Both the position numbers and the translations under genes were made by a program. From an uncultured Aquimarina sp. (GTDB taxonomy: Bacteria; Bacteroidota; Bacteroidia; Flavobacteriales; Flavobacteriaceae): a stretch of 64,000 nt of DNA. A model generated the notes under the pieces. That model had not been told where the DNA came from. It made no database searches and saw only the letters and a list, made by a program, of their open reading frames with translations. The DNA lies in NCBI GenBank assembly GCA_947500845.1, contig CANMTP010000001.1, positions 558,001-622,000 on the forward strand. Reading direction: 5' to 3'. Of the stretch, positions 8,753 through 18,090 are shown piece after piece. The stretch's first letter is position 1. Each line of letters starts with the position of its first letter.

Positions 8753-10306
8753 TTATCTTGGATTTAAAACTACAAAAGGTATAATCATTTCCTCAAGTGA
8801 TACACCCCCATGCTGATAGGTGTTTCTGTAATAACTCACATAATGGTTGTAGTTATTAGGGTATGCAAAGAAAAAATCTCCTTTTGCAAAAATAAAAGAA
8901 CTACTCATGTTTATCGAAGGTAAATGTATATTTTGAGGGTTGGTGGCTTCCAAAACTTCTTTTTGTTCATAGGTAAGACTTTTTCCAGTTTTGTATCTTA
9001 AGTTTAGGCTGGTGTTTTTGTCGCCAATAACTTTTGAAGGATTTTTTACGTTTATAGTCCCATGGTCTGTAGTGATCAATAATTTAAACCCTAATTGTTG
9101 TGCTTGTTGTATCATTTCTAATAGAGGGGAATTCCTGAACCAACTTTGTGTTAAAGAGCGATATGACTTATCATTAGATGCGAGTTCTTTGATTACCTCC
9201 ATTTCGGTTTTGCTATGCGAAAGCATATCCACAAAATTGTATACTACAACGGTAAGGTCATTGTCTTTTAACCCTTTAAAGTTGGCTGCCAGAGTTTTGC
9301 CTGCCCTTTCATTAGTGATCTTATAATATTCATGTTTGATGTCCAAGCCCAGTCGTTTCAGCTGTGCAGTCAGAAACTCATTCTCATGCATATTTTTACC
9401 ACCTTCATCTGTATCATCAAGCCATAGATCTGGATGCCTTTTTTTCATCTCTGATGGCATCAAGCCAGAAAAAATGGCATTTCTTGCATATTGAGTTGCC
9501 GTTGGTAATATGCTGTAATATGAAATTTCTTGTTCTTTTTTATAATAATTATTTATAGTTGGTTCGAAGGCTTTCCACTGGTCATACCGCAGATTGTCAA
9601 TTACAACAAGTAGGGTTGGTTGGTCTTTACTAATTTCGGGAACTACTTTTTCCTTAAATAGCGTATGTGACATTACAGGAGCATTCTCTTTATCGTCAAA
9701 CCAATCAGGATAATTTTTATCGATAAATTTGCAAAATTGCGAATTCGCTTCAACTTTTTGTGATTCTAAAATTTCGAACATCCCCGTATCTTCTATCCCT
9801 TCTAATTGTATTTCCCAGTAGATTAACCTTTGATATAATTCTGACCATTCTTCAAAAGTGTTCACCATGGCCATGTCCATAGCTATTTTTCTAAATACTT
9901 GCTGATAATTAGAAGTAGTTTTTTCTGAAATCAAGCGTGAGTTATCAAGGTTTTTCTTTAGACTTAGTAGTATTTGATTAGGATTTACAGGTTTGATTAA
10001 GTAGTCAGCAATTTTACTTCCAATAGCCTCTTCCATAATATATTCTTCTTCACTTTTGGTAATCATGACTACCGGAATACTATCTTCTTTTTCCTTAATT
10101 TCTGATAAAGTTTCTATTCCCGAAAGACCCGGCATATTTTCGTCTAAAAAAATAATGTCAAAGTTATCTTTATCCAAAATGTCCAGAGCTTCGGTACCAC
10201 TTTGGCATTTGGTAACTTCATAATTTTTCTTTTCTAAAAATAATATATGAGGTTTAAGTAAATCGATTTCATCATCCACCCACAATATCTTTATTTTACT
10301 CATCAA
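8753..10306 (-). CDS. porX: PorX: response regulator with PglZ domain, T9SS regulator
   Basis: A 517-residue protein with an N-terminal receiver domain (residues 1-125; acidic DDE at 11-13, phospho-acceptor Asp55 in IIFLDENMPG, conserved Lys in YLIKPVNP) and a C-terminal PglZ/alkaline-phosphatase-superfamily domain (about 225-517) with VVIDNLRYDQWKAF and LITTDHGTI as metal-binding motifs. PorX regulates type IX secretion with the kinase PorY; in studied species it also hydrolyses oligonucleotides. The T9SS cargo and PorP/PorE genes elsewhere in this window agree with an active T9SS. Two adjacent ATGs are possible starts (10306 or 10303). It is divergent from the HD-domain gene. Confidence 0.93.
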   Translation of the reverse strand: MMSKIKILWVDDEIDLLKPHILFLEKKNYEVTKCQSGTEALDILDKDNFDIIFLDENMPGLSGIETLSEIKEKEDSIPVVMITKSEEEYIMEEAIGSKIADYLIKPVNPNQILLSLKKNLDNSRLISEKTTSNYQQVFRKIAMDMAMVNTFEEWSELYQRLIYWEIQLEGIEDTGMFEILESQKVEANSQFCKFIDKNYPDWFDDKENAPVMSHTLFKEKVVPEISKDQPTLLVVIDNLRYDQWKAFEPTINNYYKKEQEISYYSILPTATQYARNAIFSGLMPSEMKKRHPDLWLDDTDEGGKNMHENEFLTAQLKRLGLDIKHEYYKITNERAGKTLAANFKGLKDNDLTVVVYNFVDMLSHSKTEMEVIKELASNDKSYRSLTQSWFRNSPLLEMIQQAQQLGFKLLITTDHGTINVKNPSKVIGDKNTSLNLRYKTGKSLTYEQKEVLEATNPQNIHLPSINMSSSFIFAKGDFFFAYPNNYNHYVSYYRNTYQHGGVSLEEMIIPFVVLNPR

Positions 10307-10415
10307 TTCTGTGTTTTTATTTATCCTTTTATAATATAAATCTATTTCCTTTCTTTTAAAAACTAAAACAAGATTTAATTTTATTTTGAAATGTCCTTTA
10401 TGAACACCATATATG

Positions 10416-10423
10416 TATATTTG
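10416..10423 (+). promoter_or_regulatory. -7 box TATATTTG for the HD-domain gene
   Basis: TATATTTG fits TAnnTTTG and overlaps the in-frame ATG at 10413, which argues against that start and for the TTG at 10446. No good -33 TTG is seen. Confidence 0.45.
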
Positions 10424-10445
10424 CTTTTGTAAAAGTAACGTAAAC

Positions 10446-11675
10446 TTGAAAAAAAGAAATAAGCTTAAAATATTAAACGACCCAATTTACGGTTTTATTA
10501 CGATACCCAATGAACTAATTTTTGATCTGTTAGAGCATAGATATTTTCAAAGGTTACGTCGTATTTCTCAAATGGGTCTTTCTTATTTGGTCTATCCGGG
10601 AGCACACCACACACGTTTTCATCATGCCTTGGGTTGTATGTATCTTATGCAAAAAGCAGTTAGAGTCCTTGGCTTTAAAGGAGTTACCATTTCAGAAGAA
10701 GAAGAAGAGGCACTTTATGCCGCAATTTTGTTACATGATATTGGTCATGGGCCTTTTTCTCATGCTATGGAACATAGCATCGTTAATGAGGTAAATCATG
10801 AGTCAATTTCCTTAATGTTTATGGAAAAGATTAATGAAGAATTTAACGGTAGTTTAACGCTCGCCATACAAATTTTTAAAGGAGAATATCATCGTAATTT
10901 TCTACATCAATTAATCTCTAGCCAATTAGATATGGATCGGCTGGATTATTTGAAGAGAGATAGTTTTTATACAGGTGTTGCTGAAGGTAATATAAATAGC
11001 GAACGTTTAATTACTATGCTCACCGTGGTAAACGATGAGTTAATGATTGAAGAGAAGGGAATTTATTCTGTAGAAAAGTTTTTATTGGCCAGAAGATTGA
11101 TGTATTGGCAGGTATATTTGCATAAGACGAGTATAGTTGCAGAGAATCTTTTAATTAGAGTATTACAAAGAGCTAAAGAACTTGTAGAGAAAGGAACAGA
11201 ATTGCCAGCAAGTAGAGCATTAGCTTTTTTTTTAGAAAATATAATTACTCCTGATAATTTTACACCAGAGGTTTTGGATACATTTTCTAGGCTAGATGAT
11301 TATGATATTGTATCTGCAATGAAAGAGTGGATGAATGTTGAAGATTTTGTGCTGAGCAAACTTTCATCAATGATTATTGATAGAGATCTTTTGAAAATAA
11401 AAATTAAAAAGAAACCTTTTGAAAAAGAGAAAGAAAAAAAACAAATTCATAAAATCAGCAAAAAGTATAAAATTTCTAATGAAGACGCTCGTTATTTTGT
11501 TTTTGGAGGAACAATTTCTAATCAAGCGTACCATCAAAACAAACAAAATATAAACATTTTGTATAAGTCGAGAAAAATATTAGATATAGTTAAGGCGACA
11601 GATGAGTATAATCTTGAGGCATTATCAAAACCAGTTACCAAATATTTTATGTGCTCTCCAAAGTACAAACATTAA
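10446..11675 (+). CDS. HD-domain phosphohydrolase (dGTPase/YdhJ-like)
   Basis: A protein of about 409 residues in the HD superfamily. Metal-binding residues are visible in order: HHTRFHHALG, then LLHDIGHGPFSHAMEH (HD motif plus catalytic His), then LISSQLDMDRLDYLKRD carrying the last Asp. The layout is that of the YdhJ/SAMHD1-like group rather than a stringent-response enzyme; the substrate (dNTP or another nucleotide) is not evident. I choose the TTG at 10446 because a promoter-like box covers the upstream ATG at 10413 and KKRNKLKILNDPIYGF is the family's normal N-terminus. A Lys/Glu-rich segment lies near residues 330-350. It is followed by lpxD with 24 bases between them. Confidence 0.85.
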   Translation: MKKRNKLKILNDPIYGFITIPNELIFDLLEHRYFQRLRRISQMGLSYLVYPGAHHTRFHHALGCMYLMQKAVRVLGFKGVTISEEEEEALYAAILLHDIGHGPFSHAMEHSIVNEVNHESISLMFMEKINEEFNGSLTLAIQIFKGEYHRNFLHQLISSQLDMDRLDYLKRDSFYTGVAEGNINSERLITMLTVVNDELMIEEKGIYSVEKFLLARRLMYWQVYLHKTSIVAENLLIRVLQRAKELVEKGTELPASRALAFFLENIITPDNFTPEVLDTFSRLDDYDIVSAMKEWMNVEDFVLSKLSSMIIDRDLLKIKIKKKPFEKEKEKKQIHKISKKYKISNEDARYFVFGGTISNQAYHQNKQNINILYKSRKILDIVKATDEYNLEALSKPVTKYFMCSPKYKH

Positions 11676-11686
11676 CACATTTTTTA

Positions 11687-11694
11687 TACTTTTG
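11687..11694 (+). promoter_or_regulatory. lpxD: Candidate -7 box TACTTTTG just before lpxD
   Basis: TACTTTTG fits TAnnTTTG and ends five bases before the lpxD ATG. If used, the mRNA would be nearly leaderless. There is no clear -33 TTG, so it may be incidental. Confidence 0.35.
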
Positions 11695-11699
11695 CTAGA

Positions 11700-12728
11700 A
11701 TGATTTTTACAGCCACACAAATTGCGGGTATTCTTGATGGTGAAATCGAAGGAGATGAAACTGTCGAGGTGTCCAAATTAGCTAAAATAGAAGAAGGAAC
11801 TGAAGGTTCATTAACCTTTTTGTCTAATCCTAAATATACCCAATTTATTTATTCGACAAATGCATCAATAACCATAGTAGATAAAAACTTTGAAGCAGAA
11901 TCAGATATCAAGACAACATTGATACGTGTCGATGATGCTTATAAAGCATTTTCTCAGCTATTAGAGTACTATAATATGGTAAAAATGAATAAAAACGGAA
12001 TTGAACAACCGAATTTTATTTCAGAAACTGCATCTTATGGTAATAATATATATCTTGGGGCATTTTCTTACTTAGGAGAGAATGTGAAAATTGGCGAAAA
12101 TGCAAAAATTTATCCAAATGTTTATATAGGAGATAATGTTACCCTGGGTGATAATGTAATTGTTTTTTCGGGAGCTAAGATATATTCTGAAACTATCATA
12201 GGAAATGGATGTGTAATTCATAGCGGAGCTATAGTGGGAGCAGATGGGTTCGGATTTACACCTAATGAAAAAGGAGAATACAGTAAAGTACCTCAAACCG
12301 GTAATGTAATTATTGAAGATAATGTAGACGTAGGTGCAGGTACTACCATAGATAGGGCAACATTGGGATCTACAATTATTCGCAAAGGTGTAAAGCTCGA
12401 TAATCAGATACAAATTGCTCATAATGTAGAAATAGGCGAACACACTGCTATTGCTGCTCAAACAGGTATTGCAGGATCTACTAAGATAGGTAAGTATTGC
12501 TTAATTGGCGGACAAGTAGGTATTGCCGGACACCTTATAATTGGTGATAAAGTGAGGATACAGGCGCAATCAGGAATTGGAAGAAATATTAAAGATGGGG
12601 AAGCAATACAGGGATCCCCTGCATTGGCATATTCAGACTACAATAAATCTTATGTTCATTTCAAAAATCTCCCCAAAATAGTTGACAGGGTTTATAAACT
12701 AGAGAAAAAGATAAATAATAATGAGTGA
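11700..12728 (+). CDS. lpxD: UDP-3-O-(3-hydroxyacyl)glucosamine N-acyltransferase
   Basis: A 342-residue left-handed beta-helix acyltransferase that adds the second hydroxyacyl chain in lipid A synthesis. Residues 1-100 form the uridine-binding LpxD N-domain; hexapeptide repeats follow ([20 protein letters not shown] and more). The catalytic His is in [13 protein letters not shown], and GADGFGF and [17 protein letters not shown] are typical of LpxD. The C-terminus has a short helix ending in KKINNNE. It overlaps lpxC/fabZ by eight bases. A second, shorter LpxD-like gene lies at 15556. Confidence 0.95.
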   Translation: MIFTATQIAGILDGEIEGDETVEVSKLAKIEEGTEGSLTFLSNPKYTQFIYSTNASITIVDKNFEAESDIKTTLIRVDDAYKAFSQLLEYYNMVKMNKNGIEQPNFISETASYGNNIYLGAFSYLGENVKIGENAKIYPNVYIGDNVTLGDNVIVFSGAKIYSETIIGNGCVIHSGAIVGADGFGFTPNEKGEYSKVPQTGNVIIEDNVDVGAGTTIDRATLGSTIIRKGVKLDNQIQIAHNVEIGEHTAIAAQTGIAGSTKIGKYCLIGGQVGIAGHLIIGDKVRIQAQSGIGRNIKDGEAIQGSPALAYSDYNKSYVHFKNLPKIVDRVYKLEKKINNNE

Positions 12729-14124
12729 CGTTGTTGTAAACAAACAAAGGACCATTAAACAAGAAGTGAAACTTACTGGAGTAGGTTTACACACTGGAAA
12801 AGAAGTAACATTAACTTTTAAACCTGCTCCTGAGAATCATGGTTATGCCTTTTGTAGAATAGATCTAGAAGGAAACCCTATAATTGAAGCAGATGCCAAT
12901 TATGTGGTCAATACGCAGAGAGGTACAAATCTAGAGAAAAATGGGGTAAGTATTCAAACATCTGAACATGTACTTGCAGCTTGTGTTGGTTTAGAAATAG
13001 ACAATCTTCTTATAGAACTTGATGCTTCAGAGCCTCCTATAATGGATGGCTCCAGTAAGTTTTTTATAGAGGCTTTAGAAAAGGCAGGTATTGTAGAACA
13101 AGAAGCAGAACGAGAAGAATATATTGTTAAAGATGTTATTTCTTATACAGATGAAGAATCTGGTAGTGAAATTATTGTAATGCCATCAGATGAATATCAG
13201 GTTACTACCATGGTTGATTTTGGCACCAAAGTTTTAGGAACCCAGAATGCATCATTAAAAAGACTTTCTGATTTTAAACAAGAAATAGCTGACGCAAGAA
13301 CATTTAGTTTTTTACATGAATTAGAGATGCTATTAGAGCATGGACTAATTAAAGGAGGAGACCTAAACAACGCTATTGTTTATGTAGACAAAGAACTTAG
13401 TCCTTCTACCATGGAAAAATTAAAGGTTGCTTTCGGAAAAGATTCGATTGCGATTAAACCCAATGGAATTCTAGATAATTTAACGTTACACTATCCTAAT
13501 GAGGCTGCCAGACATAAATTATTAGATGTGGTAGGTGATTTGGCATTGATAGGGACAAGAATTAGAGGAAAGATCATAGCCAATAAGCCTGGCCACTTTG
13601 TGAATACTCAGTTTGCTAAGAAACTTTCAAAAATTATCAAAATAGAGAAACGTAATAAAGTTCCTCAATTTGATCTTTCTAAAGAGCCATTGATGGATAT
13701 CAATAAGATTATGGGTATGCTTCCGCATAGGCCTCCATTCTTATTGGTGGATAGAATCTTAGAAATGTCTGATAGTCACGTAGTTGGGTTGAAAAACGTA
13801 ACCATGAACGAACCTTTCTTTGTTGGTCATTTTCCTGGTGCTCCCGTAATGCCGGGAGTGCTACAAGTGGAGGCTATGGCACAAACAGGAGGCATATTAG
13901 CTTTGAGTACAGTGCCAGACCCTGAAAATTATCTTACTTATTTCATGAAAATAGATAAGGTGAAATTTAAGCAACAAGTATTACCTGGTGATACCTTAAT
14001 ATTTAAATTAGAATTGATAACGCCAATTCGAAGGGGTATTTGTCATATGCAGGCTTTTGCCTATGCCAATGGAAAATTAGTTACTGAAGCAGAACTAATG
14101 GCACAAATAGTAAAATCAAAATAA
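12721..14124 (+). CDS. lpxC/fabZ: Bifunctional LpxC-FabZ: UDP-3-O-acyl-GlcNAc deacetylase / 3-hydroxyacyl-ACP dehydratase
   Basis: A 467-residue fusion. Residues 1-305 are LpxC, the zinc deacetylase that commits to lipid A synthesis, with the zinc His in TSEHVLAA and [12 protein letters not shown] (HxxxD). Residues about 325-467 are FabZ, with [13 protein letters not shown], catalytic His in [20 protein letters not shown] and the matching Glu. This fusion is a known Bacteroidota trait and joins fatty acid elongation to lipid A flux, since both compete for hydroxyacyl-ACP. Start ATG overlaps the lpxD stop. Confidence 0.97.
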   Translation: MSDVVVNKQRTIKQEVKLTGVGLHTGKEVTLTFKPAPENHGYAFCRIDLEGNPIIEADANYVVNTQRGTNLEKNGVSIQTSEHVLAACVGLEIDNLLIELDASEPPIMDGSSKFFIEALEKAGIVEQEAEREEYIVKDVISYTDEESGSEIIVMPSDEYQVTTMVDFGTKVLGTQNASLKRLSDFKQEIADARTFSFLHELEMLLEHGLIKGGDLNNAIVYVDKELSPSTMEKLKVAFGKDSIAIKPNGILDNLTLHYPNEAARHKLLDVVGDLALIGTRIRGKIIANKPGHFVNTQFAKKLSKIIKIEKRNKVPQFDLSKEPLMDINKIMGMLPHRPPFLLVDRILEMSDSHVVGLKNVTMNEPFFVGHFPGAPVMPGVLQVEAMAQTGGILALSTVPDPENYLTYFMKIDKVKFKQQVLPGDTLIFKLELITPIRRGICHMQAFAYANGKLVTEAELMAQIVKSK

Positions 14125-14136
14125 CAAATAAGACTA

Positions 14137-14919
14137 ATGAATCAACCTTTAGCATATGTTCATCCGGGAGCAAAAATTGCAAAAAATGTTGTAATAGAAC
14201 CTTTTACTACAATTCATAATAATGTAGTGATAGGAGAGGGAACTTGGATAGGCTCGAATGTGACCATAATGGAAGGTGCACGTATCGGGAAAAATTGTAG
14301 TATTTTTCCTGGAGCAGTAATTTCTGCAACACCCCAGGATAAGAAATTTAATGACGAAGATACCATCACAGAGATTGGTGATAACACCACCATTAGAGAG
14401 TGTGTTACTATAAATAGAGGAACTGCAGATAGAATGAAGACCAAGATTGGCAAGAACTGCTGGATCATGGCCTACTGCCACATAGCACATGATTGTATTG
14501 TTGGTGATAATTGTATATTTTCTAATAACAGTACGCTGGCGGGACACATAAATGTTGGTGATTATGTAGTACTGGCAGGTATGGCGGCTGTACAACAATT
14601 TTGTAGTATTGGTAATCATGCTTTTGTAACTGGTGGATCTTTAGTGAGAAAAGACGTTCCTCCTTACGTTAAAGCTGCACGGGAGCCTTTGTCTTACGTA
14701 GGAATTAATTCTATCGGACTTCGACGTAGAGGTTTTACCACTGAAAAAATTCGAGAAATACAGAATATATATAGAATATTGTATCAACAAAACTATAATA
14801 ACTCTCAGGCAGTGGCAATTATTGAAGCTGAAATGGAAGCAACTCCAGAACGCGATGAGGTTCTCGAGTTTATAAAGAATTCTCAGAGAGGTATTATGAA
14901 AGGATATTTTTCAAATTAA
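14137..14919 (+). CDS. lpxA: UDP-N-acetylglucosamine acyltransferase
   Basis: A 260-residue acyltransferase catalysing the first step of lipid A synthesis. It has the hexapeptide left-handed beta-helix, catalytic His in MAYCHIAHDCIVGDNCIFSN, and the C-terminal helical domain with GLRRRGFTTEKIREIQNIYR, which distinguishes LpxA from LpxD. It is 12 bases after lpxC/fabZ and 48 before efp. Confidence 0.96.
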   Translation: MNQPLAYVHPGAKIAKNVVIEPFTTIHNNVVIGEGTWIGSNVTIMEGARIGKNCSIFPGAVISATPQDKKFNDEDTITEIGDNTTIRECVTINRGTADRMKTKIGKNCWIMAYCHIAHDCIVGDNCIFSNNSTLAGHINVGDYVVLAGMAAVQQFCSIGNHAFVTGGSLVRKDVPPYVKAAREPLSYVGINSIGLRRRGFTTEKIREIQNIYRILYQQNYNNSQAVAIIEAEMEATPERDEVLEFIKNSQRGIMKGYFSN

Positions 14920-14967
14920 ACTTGAAAAAAATAGAGTATAAAGATTAAGAACAAAGAATATTAGAAA

Positions 14968-15534
14968 ATGGCAAGTACTAGTGATATTAGGAATGGATTA
15001 TGTATTAAATATAACCACGATATATATAAAATAGTTGAATTTTTGCACGTAAAGCCAGGTAAAGGACCTGCTTTTGTACGCACAAAATTAAAGAGTGTAA
15101 CCACTGGTAAAGTTATAGATAATACATTCTCGGCAGGTCATAAAATTGAGGATGTACGTGTAGAGACTCATAAATTTCAATATTTATATGCCGAAGGGGA
15201 TACATATCACTTCATGAATACTGAAGATTATAATCAAATTACATTACAAAAATCCACACTAGATGCACCAGGTTTATTAAAAGAAGGAGAAGTAGTAACT
15301 GTAATTATAAATTCTGAAGATCAAATGCCACTTTCTGTAGAGATGCCAGCAAGCGTTATTCTTGAGGTTACTGCAACAGAACCAGGTGTAAAGGGTAATA
15401 CTGCAACAAATGCCACTAAACCAGCGACTGTTGAGACAGGGGCCGAAGTGATGGTTCCTCTTTTTATTAATGAAGGAGATAAGATCAAAATAGAAACAGA
15501 AAAAGGTACATATAAAGAGAGAATCAAAGAATAA
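14968..15534 (+). CDS. efp: Translation elongation factor P
   Basis: A 188-residue three-domain EF-P. The tip loop is visible as HVKPGKGPAFVR; the Lys in PGKG is the residue that is modified in many bacteria. The second and third OB domains follow, with the family block VMVPLFINEGDKIKIETEKG at the end. EF-P relieves stalling at polyproline. It lies in the lipid A operon between lpxA and the second lpxD-like gene, a flavobacterial arrangement. Confidence 0.96.
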   Translation: MASTSDIRNGLCIKYNHDIYKIVEFLHVKPGKGPAFVRTKLKSVTTGKVIDNTFSAGHKIEDVRVETHKFQYLYAEGDTYHFMNTEDYNQITLQKSTLDAPGLLKEGEVVTVIINSEDQMPLSVEMPASVILEVTATEPGVKGNTATNATKPATVETGAEVMVPLFINEGDKIKIETEKGTYKERIKE

Positions 15535-15555
15535 CTAACGTTCCTAACTTTTATA

Positions 15556-16494
15556 ATGAAATTTCCTCAAGCGCACACTTTACAACAAATAGCTACTATT
15601 ATATCATCAGAATTTGTTGGAGATTCTGACTTTCCCGTTTTAGGAATGAATGAAATTCATGTGGTCACTCCTGGAGATATTGTGTTTGTGGATCATCCTA
15701 AGTATTATGATAAGGCACTTCAAAGTGCAGCTACTGTTATATTAATTAATAAAAATGTAGAATGTCCAGAGGGAAAAGCATTGTTGATTTCAGATGATCC
15801 GTTTAGAGATTTTAACACTCTTACTACATATTTCAAACCTTTTGAATCTGCCAAATCAATAATTTCTTCAACAGCAAAAATTGGAAAAGATACGGTTATA
15901 CAACCAGGAGCATTTATTGGTAATAATGTTATTATAGGAAACCATTGCTTAATACATGCAAATGTAAGTATATACGATAATACGGTTATTGGTAATAATG
16001 TGACCATACACTCAGGAACAGTTTTAGGCGGAGATGCCTTTTATTATAAGAAGAGACCAGAGGGTTTTGATAAATTGATTTCCGGCGGCAGAGTGGTTAT
16101 ACAAGATGATGTTGATCTGGGAGCTTTATGTACCATTGATAAAGGGGTGACTGGAGATACAACCATAAAAGAAGGAACAAAGATCGATAACCAGGTTCAT
16201 ATCGGTCATGATACTGTGATTGGTAAAAAATGTCTTATTGCATCTCAGGTGGGGATTGCTGGTTGTGTAATTATAGAAGACGAAGTTACCATTTGGGGGC
16301 AGGTAGGAATAACAAGTGATGTAACTATCGGAAAAAAGGCGATTATCTCTGCTCAATCAGGAGTGAGTAAATCGTTAGAAGCAAATAAAAGTTATTTTGG
16401 AACACCTGCAGATGATTTTAGAAAAAAGTATAAAGAAATTGCGGCCATCAGACAGATTCCGGATTTAATAGAAAAATTGAAAAAGAATGAGTAA
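15556..16494 (+). CDS. LpxD-like acyltransferase paralogue
   Basis: A 312-residue hexapeptide acyltransferase, paralogous to LpxD at 11700 but about 30 residues shorter. It keeps the N-terminal LpxD-type domain and the repeat core: VDLGALCTIDKGVTGDT aligns with the LpxD block, and DNQVHIGHDTVIGKKC carries the candidate catalytic His. It ends in FGTPADDFRKKYKEIAAIRQIPD, unlike the true LpxD. Flavobacteria often have this second gene after efp. It may add a different acyl chain or act on another sugar nucleotide; the substrate is unknown. It overlaps the next gene by eight bases. Confidence 0.8.
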   Translation: MKFPQAHTLQQIATIISSEFVGDSDFPVLGMNEIHVVTPGDIVFVDHPKYYDKALQSAATVILINKNVECPEGKALLISDDPFRDFNTLTTYFKPFESAKSIISSTAKIGKDTVIQPGAFIGNNVIIGNHCLIHANVSIYDNTVIGNNVTIHSGTVLGGDAFYYKKRPEGFDKLISGGRVVIQDDVDLGALCTIDKGVTGDTTIKEGTKIDNQVHIGHDTVIGKKCLIASQVGIAGCVIIEDEVTIWGQVGITSDVTIGKKAIISAQSGVSKSLEANKSYFGTPADDFRKKYKEIAAIRQIPDLIEKLKKNE

Positions 16495-16894
16495 TACAGC
16501 AAAGGATATTGTAAGATCCTTTTATGAAACAGATTTAATACATAATTCCAAAGCTTTTTCGAAGTATTTGCATCCAGATATTGAACTATTCTGGAACAGT
16601 AGTTTTGGTTTTAATAAAAAAGGTTTTGAAGATATTGTAGCCATGTTTAGTCAAATGGCTTTGTCTTTTGAAACCTTTAGATGCGAAATAAGCCACCTAA
16701 TTGCAGAAGGAGATCATGTGACTGCACGATATACCTATTTCGCAAAAACTATAGAGGCGCCAGAAAAAGAAGAAGCGATTGCCCATTTTATTACAATTTG
16801 GGAGCTTAAAGATGGTAAATTATATAAAGGATATCAAATAAGTCAACAAGGAGATAATACTCCAGAAAGTATGATGTCCTTTATTTCAAAATAA
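16487..16894 (+). CDS. Nuclear transport factor 2-like (SnoaL-type) protein
   Basis: A 135-residue cone-shaped alpha+beta protein of the NTF2/SnoaL superfamily: an N-terminal helix (AKDIVRSFYETDLI), a HPDIELFWNSSFGF strand-turn, then alternating strands ending in FITIWELKDGKLYKGYQIS. Members are small enzymes or ligand binders; nothing identifies a substrate. It overlaps the stop of the second lpxD-like gene by eight bases, so it is coupled to the envelope operon. Confidence 0.75.
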   Translation: MSNTAKDIVRSFYETDLIHNSKAFSKYLHPDIELFWNSSFGFNKKGFEDIVAMFSQMALSFETFRCEISHLIAEGDHVTARYTYFAKTIEAPEKEEAIAHFITIWELKDGKLYKGYQISQQGDNTPESMMSFISK

Positions 16895-17017
16895 TAGGAC
16901 AAAATTGATTCTGGTATTGATAAGGACTTATATTAAATTTTGTCTTTCTTATTATAAGCAGTAGTATTTTAAAGAAAAATAAAAATTATTTTTTGCTTTT
17001 CATTTTAACTATAGTAT

Positions 17018-17035
17018 CCAAAAGCTTACTTTTGG
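17018..17035 (+). promoter_or_regulatory. sucD: -7 box TACTTTTG inside an inverted repeat, sucD promoter
   Basis: CCAAAAG-CTTA-CTTTTGG is a perfect 7-bp inverted repeat at 17018-17035. It contains the -7 box TACTTTTG (17027-17034), so a regulator or hairpin at this site would overlap the promoter. It lies 33 bases before the sucD ATG. Confidence 0.45.
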
Positions 17036-17068
17036 AGCTTTAAAAAAGAAATAAAAAATCATAACGCA

Positions 17069-17941
17069 ATGAGTGTTTTAGTTAATAAAGATTCAAAAAT
17101 TATTGTTCAAGGTTTTACGGGTAGCGAAGGTACCTTTCATGCCGGTCAAATGATCGAATACGGGACCAATGTTGTTGGTGGAGTTACTCCCGGAAAAGGA
17201 GGACAAACTCATCTTGATAAACCCGTTTTCAATACCGTAGAAGATGCAGTTAGAGAAGTACAGGCAGACACTACAATCATCTTTGTACCACCAGCATTTG
17301 CCGCAGACGCAATAATGGAGGCTGCTGATGCAGGAATAAAAGTTATCATAACCATTACAGAAGGTATTCCTGTTGCTGATATGATCACCGCTGCTAACTA
17401 TATTAAAGACAAAAATTGTAAACTAATAGGACCCAATTGTCCAGGAGTTATTACCCCAGGAGAGGCAAAAGTAGGTATTATGCCTGGTTTTGTATTTAAA
17501 AAAGGAAAAGTGGGTATCGTTTCAAAATCTGGGACACTTACCTACGAGGCGGCAGATCAAGTAGTAAAGCAAGGATTAGGTATTACTACTGCAATAGGTA
17601 TTGGTGGAGATCCAATTATTGGTACTACAACTAAAGAAGCAGTAGAATTATTGATTAATGATCCAGAAACTGAATGTGTTGTCATGATTGGAGAAATAGG
17701 AGGGCAATTAGAAGCAGACGCAGCACGCTGGATCAAGGAAAGCGGTACTTCAAAACCCGTTGTAGGATTTATTGCTGGTGAAACAGCGCCTGCAGGTCGT
17801 ACTATGGGGCATGCAGGAGCAATCGTTGGTGGTAGTGAAGATACTGCAGCAGCCAAAAAAGCGATCATGAGAGAATGTGGTATACATGTAGTGGATTCTC
17901 CGGCAGAAATAGGTAAAAAAGTAGCAGAGGTACTTAATTAA
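17069..17941 (+). CDS. sucD: Succinate-CoA ligase, alpha subunit
   Basis: A 290-residue alpha subunit of ADP/GDP-forming succinyl-CoA synthetase, a TCA cycle enzyme. The CoA-binding N-domain ([20 protein letters not shown]) and the phosphohistidine loop [13 protein letters not shown] are clear. The beta subunit gene sucC is not in this window. It has its own promoter-like site and is followed by a strong terminator, so it is probably monocistronic. Confidence 0.97.
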   Translation: MSVLVNKDSKIIVQGFTGSEGTFHAGQMIEYGTNVVGGVTPGKGGQTHLDKPVFNTVEDAVREVQADTTIIFVPPAFAADAIMEAADAGIKVIITITEGIPVADMITAANYIKDKNCKLIGPNCPGVITPGEAKVGIMPGFVFKKGKVGIVSKSGTLTYEAADQVVKQGLGITTAIGIGGDPIIGTTTKEAVELLINDPETECVVMIGEIGGQLEADAARWIKESGTSKPVVGFIAGETAPAGRTMGHAGAIVGGSEDTAAAKKAIMRECGIHVVDSPAEIGKKVAEVLN

Positions 17942-17967
17942 GAGTGACTCATTTCATTTCATATAAG

Positions 17968-18006
17968 ACCTTTCGATACTTAGTATCGAAAGGTTCTTCT
18001 TTTTTT
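17968..18006 (+). terminator. Intrinsic terminator after sucD
   Basis: A 13-base perfect inverted repeat (ACCTTTCGATACT / AGTATCGAAAGGT, 17968-17980 and 17982-17994) is followed by TCTTCTTTTTTTT. Confidence 0.9.
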
Positions 18007-18090
18007 TAAATAAGGTAATTGCCAATATTGTAACAGAATTACTTATTTTGCGTCCTTTAGAATATTGTAAACTAAAACTAAAATTAATCC

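Noticed and set aside
8991..9326. 111-codon plus-strand ORF inside porX
   Set aside because: Antisense shadow of the PglZ domain, which has clear motifs on the minus strand.
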